This document shows, in pieces, positions 53,339 to 60,342 of a stretch of DNA of 64,000 nt; positions within the stretch are counted from its first letter, which is position 1; every line of letters begins with the position of its first letter. The translations under genes were made by a program, and so were the position numbers. The stretch comes from Chitinophagaceae bacterium (GTDB lineage Bacteria > Bacteroidota > Bacteroidia > Chitinophagales > Chitinophagaceae): contig JALNZE010000003.1 of NCBI GenBank assembly GCA_023229465.1, positions 124,001 to 188,000 on the forward strand. Reading direction: 5' to 3'. A model generated the notes under the pieces. That model had not been told where the DNA came from. It searched no databases and saw only the letters and a list, made by a program, of their open reading frames with translations.

Positions 53339-54064
53339 ATGTCAAATACCTATTTCAGGTTTAAACAATTCACTGTTCAACAGGACCGGTGCGCGATGAA
53401 AGTATGCACCGATGCCTGCCTGTTTGGAGCATGGGTGGGAAGAAAGATGACAGAGGGCAGAGGAAAGATGACTGATGGCAGGGGGTTGGATATTGGCGCG
53501 GGTACGGGCTTATTGAGTTTGATGCTGGTGCAGCAAACAGTTTTACAAATGGATGCCATTGAGCTGGATAAAGAAGCGGCAGAACAGGCGCTTGAAAATT
53601 TTGAAGCAAGTCCCTGGAAAGAACGGCTACTGTTGATTGAGGGTGATGCCAGGCTGGTGCATTTGGGAAGAAAATATGATCTCATCATTTCGAATCCCCC
53701 TTTTTTCGACAATGATCTGAAGAGTGATGATGCACAAAGAACCCTTGCTTTGCATAGCAGGGAATTAAGTTTTTCAGAATTGATGGCAGTGATTAAGCAA
53801 CATTTAGCGCCTGGTGGTAAGTTTGCTGTTTTACTGCCCTTTCATCGGAAAGATGCGTTTGAAAAAATAGCATTAAGAGAAGGATTTGCTCCCGAAGAAA
53901 TCGTCTTGGTAAAACAAACTCCGGTTCATGCATATTTTAGAGTAATGTACTTATTTTCAACAATCCCGGTATCCACTAACCAATCTGTCATTACCATCCG
54001 GGAAGGAGAACAATACAGCGCCGTTTTTACGGGTTTACTGAAAGATTATTACTTCAAATTATAA
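53339..54064 (+). CDS. trmN6: tRNA1(Val) adenine-N6-methyltransferase-like (TrmN6/YfiC)
   Basis: A 241-residue methyltransferase. SAM motif I is LDIGAGTGLLSLML and the catalytic motif is SNPPFF (NPPF type), as in TrmN6, which methylates A37 of tRNA1(Val). The N-terminal FRFKQFTVQQDRCAMKVCTDACLFGAW is characteristic. Between GAW and LDIGAG are 16-17 residues, about twice the usual loop, with a seven-residue tandem repeat KMTEGRG-KMTDGRG encoded by a 21-base duplication. The active-site motifs are intact. Confidence 0.88.
   Translation: MSNTYFRFKQFTVQQDRCAMKVCTDACLFGAWVGRKMTEGRGKMTDGRGLDIGAGTGLLSLMLVQQTVLQMDAIELDKEAAEQALENFEASPWKERLLLIEGDARLVHLGRKYDLIISNPPFFDNDLKSDDAQRTLALHSRELSFSELMAVIKQHLAPGGKFAVLLPFHRKDAFEKIALREGFAPEEIVLVKQTPVHAYFRVMYLFSTIPVSTNQSVITIREGEQYSAVFTGLLKDYYFKL
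53442..53483. repeat. 21-base tandem duplication inside the trmN6-like gene
   Basis: Two consecutive 21-base units start at 53442 and 53463, each beginning GAAAGATGAC, with 18 of 21 positions identical. They encode KMTEGRG and KMTDGRG in frame, between two conserved blocks of the methyltransferase. Confidence 0.85.
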
Positions 54065-54079
54065 TCGTTTAACCCTTCG

Positions 54080-55282
54080 CTACCGCGGCCTCGCATACTC
54101 TTCGAGATAACTGAAGGTCTCGGTAAGTTTTCCATCTTTTAATATGGTGGCCCTTTCAATGGTGGGGCTACCCCCTTTTCTGATATCACCCAACACATAT
54201 TTTATTAATTGCTCTCCAAAAAACCGGCTGGCATCGCGTGGTAATTCATTGGGAAGGTTTCCAACGGCCATCATATCAATACTACCCGGCAAATAGGGAG
54301 CCGTTTTAATACCCGATAATTTATCTACTCCATAAATAGGGTTATCAATAGTGGCATCGCCAAGGTTACAGGGTACACTCCCATTCTTATCATCTGTTAT
54401 ATCCGCGATCACCTGTATCCTGAAATCAGGACTAAGCATGTCTTGCATTGAAAATAGCCTGGGCATACTGGGTTCCCAGTAAATGCCATTCATCAGGATA
54501 TCCGTTTGCGAACAATACTTTTCAAACTCACAACGGTAGTCGCCGGCATGTTCATGAAAGTCTTCGCGGTTATATTTTCCGGTCTCAAAGTGCCTATACA
54601 GGTCATTGCCTTTTAGTTGCACATATACGGGGTACTCAAAATTTCGGGAGAGGTATTCATCCGGTTCCACTTCCTGTACATCCATCAGGTTCATAATTTC
54701 AAGAATACCGTGCGCCACACGGCCGCTGCCGGTAACAGCTATTTTAACGGGGGGCAATTTCAAACCGAAATAAGTATGAATTAATTCGCGGTAATCTTTC
54801 ACAGCGCCTACCCTGTCCAGGTGAAAGGCCCCTGTGCGGTTACCATAGGTCATAATACCATTATGTGCCCCCACAATACCCGCGAAGAATCCAAAACCAA
54901 TAATACGTTGCCCATCGTTGTGTTCCAGGCACTCATAATCTACCAGTGTAATGCCTTTATCTACCATGGCATGCATTAATGGCCGGTTAAAGGATTGCAT
55001 TTTTTTGGTGTGGGAGAAGAAAAGGTATTGTTTACCTGCCATGAGCTGCGGAATGGGCACTTCCTTAATGCCCAATAACAAATTACAGCTACGCAAGTCT
55101 TCGGTTACCTCAATGCCGGCCCTTTTATATTCCTCATCTTTAAAACAGCGATGAGCCGAGCTTTGCACCAGGATACTGATATCATCAAAATTCTTCACCA
55201 GCCATTTACACTGTGCCGGCGTTAAAGCCACCCGGTTATCTGCCGGAATTTTTCCCTCTCTAATAAGTCCGATGACAAGCAT
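54080..55282 (-). CDS. Saccharopine/alanine dehydrogenase-type NAD(P)-dependent oxidoreductase
   Basis: A 400-residue protein with the AlaDH/PNT-like N-terminus MLVIGLIREGKIPADNRVAL and a Rossmann section (VKIAVTGSGRVAHGILEIM). It resembles saccharopine dehydrogenase (L-lysine-forming, LYS1 type) and related enzymes of Bacteroidota. The exact substrate is not evident; a lysine-ketoglutarate or related reductive amination is the best guess. The partner gene for a lysine catabolic pathway is not in the window. It diverges from hscB across a repeat-filled spacer. Confidence 0.78.
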   Translation of the reverse strand: MLVIGLIREGKIPADNRVALTPAQCKWLVKNFDDISILVQSSAHRCFKDEEYKRAGIEVTEDLRSCNLLLGIKEVPIPQLMAGKQYLFFSHTKKMQSFNRPLMHAMVDKGITLVDYECLEHNDGQRIIGFGFFAGIVGAHNGIMTYGNRTGAFHLDRVGAVKDYRELIHTYFGLKLPPVKIAVTGSGRVAHGILEIMNLMDVQEVEPDEYLSRNFEYPVYVQLKGNDLYRHFETGKYNREDFHEHAGDYRCEFEKYCSQTDILMNGIYWEPSMPRLFSMQDMLSPDFRIQVIADITDDKNGSVPCNLGDATIDNPIYGVDKLSGIKTAPYLPGSIDMMAVGNLPNELPRDASRFFGEQLIKYVLGDIRKGGSPTIERATILKDGKLTETFSYLEEYARPR

Positions 55283-55320
55283 TGCACTATTTTTGTGCGT
55301 AAGATACGTTAATTGAGAAA

Positions 55321-55399
55321 GTTAGGAATTAGGAGTTAGAAGTATGAAATTCTAAGTATTGAATACTCCTAACTCCTAACTTCTAACTCCTAACTCCTA
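55321..55399. repeat. Inverted AACTCCTAAC/GTTAGGAGTT repeat between divergent genes
   Basis: A left arm (GTTAGGAATTAGGAGTTAG) and a right arm (ATACTCCTAACTCC, then AACTTCTAACTCCTAACTCC) form an imperfect inverted repeat that fills most of the spacer and ends two bases before the hscB start. It must therefore be part of the promoter or leader of hscB. Confidence 0.65.
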
Positions 55400-55401
55400 A
55401 A

Positions 55402-55902
55402 ATGAACTACTTCGACCTATACAACCTCCCCCCTTCCCTTTCCCCCAATCAGGCAGTCGTGAGGGAACGGTATTATGCGTTGAGTCGTAAATATCATCCC
55501 GATTTTTATAGCCAGGGTACCGAAGAGGAACAGGCTGAGGCATTGGAGAAATCTGCATTGGTGAATATGGCTTATAAGGTATTTCAGCATCCGGATGAAA
55601 CCATTAAATACCTGTTGCAATGGAAGGGTTTATTGGCGGAAGAAGAAAAATACCAGTTATCACCTGATTTTCTGATGGAAATGATGGACCTGAATGAGCA
55701 GGCCATGGATGTATCGGAACAGGCGGATGTTGACCGGCTGACAGAAACCATTCATAACTTTCAAAAAAAGATCTATGTCCCTGTGGAAACGATTATTACG
55801 CATTATCAGGACGGTATTACTACCGAAAAAGAATTGTTGCAAGTAAAAGAGTATTACTACCGTAAAAAATACCTTGATCGTATTTTGGCCGGATTGAGGT
55901 GA
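55402..55902 (+). CDS. hscB: Fe-S cluster assembly co-chaperone HscB
   Basis: A 166-residue J-domain protein. MNYFDLYNLPPSLSPN at the N-terminus, HPD at 32-34 and the C-terminal three-helix bundle (about 95-166) match HscB/Jac1, which brings the scaffold IscU to the Hsp70 HscA and stimulates its ATPase. The isc genes are not in the window. The next gene is a tRNA. Confidence 0.9.
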   Translation: MNYFDLYNLPPSLSPNQAVVRERYYALSRKYHPDFYSQGTEEEQAEALEKSALVNMAYKVFQHPDETIKYLLQWKGLLAEEEKYQLSPDFLMEMMDLNEQAMDVSEQADVDRLTETIHNFQKKIYVPVETIITHYQDGITTEKELLQVKEYYYRKKYLDRILAGLR

Positions 55903-55936
55903 TACTGTAATATTGCAGCCCGTTAAAGCTTAAAAA

Positions 55937-56020
55937 GCCCAGATGGCGGAATTGGTAGACGCGCTAGACTCAAAATCTGGTTATCGCAAGGTAGTGCAGG
56001 TTCGATTCCTGTTCTGGGCA
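55937..56020 (+). tRNA. tRNA-Leu (anticodon CAA)
   Basis: An 84-base class II tRNA. The acceptor stem is GCCCAGA with TCTGGGC, the anticodon arm is CTAGA-CTCAAAA-TCTGG with anticodon CAA (reads UUG), a variable arm follows, and the T arm is GCAGGTTCGATTCCTGT. The discriminator is A; CCA is not encoded (CAC follows). A hairpin terminator follows. Confidence 0.95.
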
Positions 56021-56024
56021 CACG

Positions 56025-56055
56025 AAACCCGTTGAATTTCAACGGGTTTTCTTTT
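56025..56055 (+). terminator. Terminator after tRNA-Leu
   Basis: AAACCCGTTG pairs with CAACGGGTTT around a five-base loop, followed by TCTTTT. It directly follows the tRNA, and its left side faces the hip operon's 3' end. Confidence 0.85.
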
Positions 56056-56093
56056 ATGTATATGAGGCATAGATGGTTGCAACTGGCGGCCTA

Positions 56094-57053
56094 TTAATGA
56101 ATGCTATATTCGTTAATAACAGGATTTGTTTTACCGAATATTTTTTGCTTCTGCAACCATATTTCCTTGTATCTAACCTTCTCATCTTCTGTTAAAAACG
56201 ATCTGTCTATCAAATCATTTGCCCTATCTGTTGCCGAAGAGAATTTTTTAAACGAATTTTCTCTTGCCTTCGCCGGTATATTCAAAGCATCAGCAAGTGT
56301 AACAAAATCCGCCAGTTTTATCTTCTTCTTTTTGCCACTTATGGTAAGCCCAAGTTCATCATCATCTTTTGGATTGACCAGGTTTGCATTCAGTAAATCA
56401 TAGGCAGGGCTTAATTCGTAGCTTCCTTCCAAGTGTAGTACGGAAAAATTTTTCAGGTGCATATCATTGTTACCCGTCAGGTAAGAAAATAATACCACTT
56501 CAAAATATTCAAGTGTATCAAGCCCTTTATTAGTGCAGTATTTCAGGATCAGCTTCCCTGCTTTTTCATAAGAACCTTTGTATTTATTTTCGGTCTGGAA
56601 TTCAGATAACTGGCAAAGATCTTCCATGTGTACTTTTTTACCCTTCACCCTGTCAAAGCGCCTTGCCAAATAAACCAGGCTTCCGTCTGTTGCTTTTAGC
56701 AATGTATGATCACATACCTTAATACGAAACAGCGAAGCCAGGTGCATCGTCAGATCCTCTGTTTCCGGCATTGAAGGAAAACGGTCATGCTGAGGCTTGA
56801 GAATATATTCTCCCCACAGGCCTACGACGGTCAGGCGATTCTTTTCTTTTGATTTTTCAAGTGTTACTGATAACTTGGGTTGCACCCCGGTAACTGCAAT
56901 CCGCTTATTAATTGTCTTTTCAGCCAGTTCCTTTAATAAATTATTGTCCAGCACAAGTTCCGGCACTTTATCGATACCGAAGAAACGCTTCGAGCATTTT
57001 GCATGGTATTCTGCGTCTCCTGCATTTTGGTAACAAAACCAACAATTCGCCAT
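56094..57053 (-). CDS. hipT: HipT-like serine/threonine kinase toxin (HipA C-terminal type)
   Basis: A 319-residue HipA-fold kinase lacking the usual HipA N-terminal subdomain, which is encoded by the next gene upstream. Seen are a glycine-rich-loop region AVTGVQPKLSV (53-63), the ATP-binding Lys in YILKPQ (86), the catalytic loop GNNDMHLKNF (194-203, Asp197) and the metal motif YDLLN (218-222, Asp219). The N-terminus has CWFC and HAKC (Cys4, Cys7, His17, Cys20), a possible zinc knuckle. In Escherichia coli, HipT phosphorylates tryptophanyl-tRNA synthetase; the target here is unknown. Confidence 0.88.
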   Translation of the reverse strand: MANCWFCYQNAGDAEYHAKCSKRFFGIDKVPELVLDNNLLKELAEKTINKRIAVTGVQPKLSVTLEKSKEKNRLTVVGLWGEYILKPQHDRFPSMPETEDLTMHLASLFRIKVCDHTLLKATDGSLVYLARRFDRVKGKKVHMEDLCQLSEFQTENKYKGSYEKAGKLILKYCTNKGLDTLEYFEVVLFSYLTGNNDMHLKNFSVLHLEGSYELSPAYDLLNANLVNPKDDDELGLTISGKKKKIKLADFVTLADALNIPAKARENSFKKFSSATDRANDLIDRSFLTEDEKVRYKEIWLQKQKIFGKTNPVINEYSIH

Positions 57054-57064
57054 AACTTTTTTAT

Positions 57065-57394
57065 TTATTCATTTTCGGGTACGATGCTAACTGCGCCGAT
57101 CGCATCACGGCAAGCCAACAGCAATAATCCAAACCGGTCATTGGCTTTTACTTTCCAGTGTTCTGTTGCAATATCAAGCAACCATCCTTCCGGAATCAGT
57201 CCATCAAAAAAAGCAAACAATACTTTGCTTTTAAATGATTCTTCCTGTAAGGGTAAGGTCAGGCTCACCGGACGAGGGCTCTCATTCAGGTAATTGGTAT
57301 CATACACAAATTCATATCCTTCATCGGTTTCTGAGATAAAGCCCGCAAGATTTTCGTCATATAACACTTTCGCTTTCTTACTCATGACTATCAT
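57065..57394 (-). CDS. hipS: HipS-like antitoxin (HipA N-terminal subdomain alone)
   Basis: A 109-residue protein equal to the N-terminal subdomain of HipA, with FAFFDGLIPEGWLLD and ACRDAIGAVSIVPE, the motifs of this domain. In the HipBST systems a free HipS neutralises the kinase HipT while HipB augments and represses. Here the order is hipB, hipS, hipT with a hipB-hipS overlap (17 bases, or 8 if the ATG at 57385 is used) and 11 bases between hipS and hipT. The role is by analogy. Confidence 0.85.
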   Translation of the reverse strand: MIVMSKKAKVLYDENLAGFISETDEGYEFVYDTNYLNESPRPVSLTLPLQEESFKSKVLFAFFDGLIPEGWLLDIATEHWKVKANDRFGLLLLACRDAIGAVSIVPENE

Positions 57395-57590
57395 AGGTTT
57401 TAGATTCCGGCTTTAGTTCCATTCCGAAGAGCGCCAAAAGTTGGTTTACTTTATCCATACGCAAAGTCGTCTTACCTTGTTCTATATCCCGGATAAATCT
57501 TATACCTAGCCCAGATTTGGAAGAAAGCTCTTCTTGCGTCATGTTGTTCGCCTTACGCTTTTCCTTTATTAGCCTTTCGAGATCAGCCAT
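57378..57590 (-). CDS. hipB: HipB-like helix-turn-helix antitoxin/repressor
   Basis: A 70-residue XRE/Cro-type DNA-binding protein when started at 57590 (MADLERLIKEKRKANN), which is preferred to the ATG at 57611 as that one is within the likely leader. The helix-turn-helix is MTQEELSSKSGLGIRFIRDIEQGK. It is the first gene of the hip operon and overlaps hipS. It should bind the three palindromes just upstream and repress its own operon. Confidence 0.9.
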   Translation of the reverse strand: MADLERLIKEKRKANNMTQEELSSKSGLGIRFIRDIEQGKTTLRMDKVNQLLALFGMELKPESKTYDSHE

Positions 57591-57608
57591 AATATTGCAT
57601 TTAGGATA

Positions 57609-57616
57609 CAAGTATA
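57609..57616 (-). promoter_or_regulatory. Putative -7 element of the hip operon
   Basis: On the minus strand it reads TATACTTG, one mismatch from TAnnTTTG. The region where the -33 box should be lies inside the first operator palindrome, so bound HipB would block RNA polymerase. Confidence 0.45.
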
Positions 57617-57617
57617 C

Positions 57618-57669
57618 AACAATATGCCTAATATTATACCCGATCGGGTATAATATTAGGCATATTGTT
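57618..57669. promoter_or_regulatory. Hip operator 1, a 52-base perfect palindrome
   Basis: Every base pairs across the centre at 57643/57644. The core is TTATACCCGATCGGGTATAA, flanked by symmetrical CCTAATA and AACAATATG arms. It is directly upstream of hipB and overlaps its promoter. Core and position fit a HipB-type operator. Confidence 0.85.
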
Positions 57670-57674
57670 ATTTT

Positions 57675-57694
57675 TTATACCCGATCGGGTATAA
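57675..57694. promoter_or_regulatory. Hip operator 2
   Basis: TTATACCCGATCGGGTATAA, identical to the core of operator 1, with its centre 41 bp further upstream. The flanks are not palindromic. Confidence 0.85.
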
Positions 57695-57716
57695 TTTTAT
57701 TTAATACAATATATTT

Positions 57717-57734
57717 TATACCCGATCGGGTATA
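57717..57734. promoter_or_regulatory. Hip operator 3
   Basis: TATACCCGATCGGGTATA, with its centre another 41 bp upstream of operator 2. The region from here to 58003 (about 270 bases) has no gene or repeat I can name. Confidence 0.85.
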
Positions 57735-58002
57735 GTTTAGTAAGTGAATGAGCATATAAATATCTCAATTTTGTCAAGTATTTTGGCTGTTTACCTGACA
57801 AATCATAACGGCATCGTTGCAGTATGAACTCACTGCCAACCAATGGATATTTTTCATATTGTAATTTCTATTTTAACAGAAGCCGGTATAAATCATCTGC
57901 CTGTAAAGCCGTCTTCACCGATATTTTCAACCGGAAAATATCCCTGATAAATAGTTGCCACCCATTTTAAAATTCATTACCCAATAATATGTAATCACTC
58001 TT

Positions 58003-60273
58003 TTAAAGTCCAAGCTGCTGAACAATCTTATCGTATGCCGGATTACCGGAATAATATTTCTTCAATACACCGGCGTATTGTTTGGCCCTATCAATCTGAT
58101 TTGATTGCACATACAACACACACAAGGTGTAATTAAGGTCAGCATCCAGGGGCGATAATTCCAATCCCTTCCCCAACATGCCGACGGCTTCTTTTGTTTT
58201 GCCATTCTGCTGCAACATCAAACCATAATTATAGTATACTCTTGGGTTATTTGTTTTTAAGGCTATTGCTTTTAACAGACTTTCTTCTGCTTTCGCGGGG
58301 TTTTTCATTTCATTATAAAGTAGCGCCAGGTTAAAATAAATACGATCGTTTTTAGCGTCTGTCAGCAATGCATCCTGCAATACTTTTAGCGCATCATTAT
58401 TTTTGCCTGTTGCGTTATACAATGCCGATAAATTCAGCCGGGCATAATTCATGGCAGTGTCTTTTTGTAAACCCCGCAGGTAAAATTTTTCAGCATTGTA
58501 GTAGTCCTGGAGCTTAAGATAATAATCACCCGCCATTACATTTCCGGATGCAAAATCTGTCTGGTATAAAATGTATTTTTCCAGCTCATTCCTTGCTTTG
58601 GTAAAAGCGGTATAATAGGACTGCGGTACCTGACCGGAAGGAACCGTAATTAACAGATCCGCGGCAGCAATACGAACCGCCCTGACATTGTCTGATAATA
58701 ACGGAGCACTTGCAGTAAGCCATACTTCTGCAGGAAAATTAGCAAGGCTTCGCAAAGCCCGGTAACGGATTTGTGCATCTTTATCCTGCAAATTTTTTAA
58801 TAATTCTTGTGAACTGTTACGGGTATTGATATCTTTTAAATAATACAAAGCTGTTGCTTTTATAATGGAAGGAGTGGCTGTATCGTTCAGTAAACGCATG
58901 ATGTGCCCCTCACTATTCGCATCCCCTTTACTTGCCGGTATAAGATCTTCCGCAAAATGATAAATACGATTGGAGCCATACCATTTGGTTATGGCGCCGG
59001 CCGTCCATGATGGTGATTTATTTTTATGGCAATTATTACAGGCATTAGGAGTGCCGTATTTTACTGACAGGTCGGGACGGGGAACACGGAATGTATGATC
59101 ATACCTAAGATCATTACCCATGTAAACCGTACCCGGCATGTGGCAACTTTTGCATTCTGAAGCAATAGTGCCTGCCTGATGAAAAGTATGTGAATAATCA
59201 TCGTACCTGGGGGAGTGGCATTGCAGGCAAAGCCCGTTACCCGTTAAGACCAGTTTGCCGGAATGCGGGTTATGACAATTGCTGCACCTGACTCCGCGGT
59301 TGTACATTTTACTTTGCAAAAAAGAAGTGTAGGTATAATCTTCATCTTTTGCCTGTCCATCGGCATAAAAAAATTCAGTTGAAGGAATTTCCGGAATATA
59401 GTTATCCATTAATTCAGGGGTTGCCAATAAGTCAGCGCTTATTTCTGATCTGCGTGCATGGCAGGGCGCACAGGTATTAATTTGCCCGGCCTGATCAGTA
59501 TTTTTGGGCATTTGCATATAAGAACCCTTTACTTTTTCTCCATCCTTGTACGCACTGTTTTTTATATAATCAATATGCAATTGACCGGCGCCATGGCAAC
59601 TTTCACAACTTACCGTCATTACACTATAGGTGGTATGATACACATCTTTCTCAAAGTCGTAGTTTTTTTTCAGGTTTGTACTGTGGCAGGCGGCACACAT
59701 GGTATTCCAGTTTTGGGCATTCCCCGTCCAATGCAGCCAATCATGCGAAGGAATTTTTTGTCCCGCATACTGATGAAACCATTTTTTATTTTTCGTGTCC
59801 CAGTTTTGCCTTGCCACCTGTAACCTTCCGCCAGGAAAGGCTACCAGATATTGCTGCAATGGCTTATAGCCAAACGTATATCTTACTTCATAATCATGGT
59901 ACCTATTATCATCGCCTTGCGTTCGGATAAAATATTTACCCTCCTTTTTAAAAAAGCGGCTGACGATACCATCTGCTGTAAACGTTTTATCATTGAAACT
60001 GCCTTCTACCGTTGAATCATTGGCAGGCTGCATGGCTTTAAAATGATCGGAGGATAACCAATCATTATATTGGCTTGCATGGCAACTTTTACATTGCCGG
60101 TCACCCACAAAATCATTAGCGGCAATACGGCTATTTATGCCATTGCTTTGGGGAGTGCACTGTTGTATCAGTATCGTACCCATGCCTATAAATAACAGCA
60201 CTCCAATAAGCATTAAAAATTTTCTTCTCACTTTCAAAAAATAAAATAGATTTTTTACATCTCCTTTATACAA
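58003..60273 (-). CDS. Octaheme c-type cytochrome with C-terminal TPR domain
   Basis: A 756-residue periplasmic protein. After an N-terminal membrane helix (about 17-35) there are eight CxxCH heme-binding motifs: CKSCH, CAACH, CESCH, CAPCH, CSNCH, CLQCH, CKSCH and CNNCH. HEAT-like and TPR repeats (for example LNLSALYNATGKNNDALKVL) fill the last 300 residues. The N-terminal part is like the cytochrome c554 family. Related TPR cytochromes are thought to work in anaerobic or alternative electron transfer; the donor and acceptor are unknown. It is followed on the same strand by nothing closer than the hip region. Confidence 0.88.
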   Translation of the reverse strand: MYKGDVKNLFYFLKVRRKFLMLIGVLLFIGMGTILIQQCTPQSNGINSRIAANDFVGDRQCKSCHASQYNDWLSSDHFKAMQPANDSTVEGSFNDKTFTADGIVSRFFKKEGKYFIRTQGDDNRYHDYEVRYTFGYKPLQQYLVAFPGGRLQVARQNWDTKNKKWFHQYAGQKIPSHDWLHWTGNAQNWNTMCAACHSTNLKKNYDFEKDVYHTTYSVMTVSCESCHGAGQLHIDYIKNSAYKDGEKVKGSYMQMPKNTDQAGQINTCAPCHARRSEISADLLATPELMDNYIPEIPSTEFFYADGQAKDEDYTYTSFLQSKMYNRGVRCSNCHNPHSGKLVLTGNGLCLQCHSPRYDDYSHTFHQAGTIASECKSCHMPGTVYMGNDLRYDHTFRVPRPDLSVKYGTPNACNNCHKNKSPSWTAGAITKWYGSNRIYHFAEDLIPASKGDANSEGHIMRLLNDTATPSIIKATALYYLKDINTRNSSQELLKNLQDKDAQIRYRALRSLANFPAEVWLTASAPLLSDNVRAVRIAAADLLITVPSGQVPQSYYTAFTKARNELEKYILYQTDFASGNVMAGDYYLKLQDYYNAEKFYLRGLQKDTAMNYARLNLSALYNATGKNNDALKVLQDALLTDAKNDRIYFNLALLYNEMKNPAKAEESLLKAIALKTNNPRVYYNYGLMLQQNGKTKEAVGMLGKGLELSPLDADLNYTLCVLYVQSNQIDRAKQYAGVLKKYYSGNPAYDKIVQQLGL

Positions 60274-60342
60274 TTATCCGCAACCTGGATATCTCAGCTT
60301 CTGCATCTTTAATAGCTTGCACTACTTTTTGGAGATATCATC

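Noticed and set aside
57618..57734. The three repeats as a small CRISPR array
   Set aside because: The units are perfect palindromes of 18-20 bases with AT-rich spacers of about 21-23 bases, no cas genes are near, and they lie directly before a HipB-type gene. Operators explain them better.
57735..58002. Search for a gene or RNA in the gap between the hip operators and the cytochrome gene
   Set aside because: No frame of protein-like composition, no repeat and no stable hairpin was recognised; nothing can be supported.
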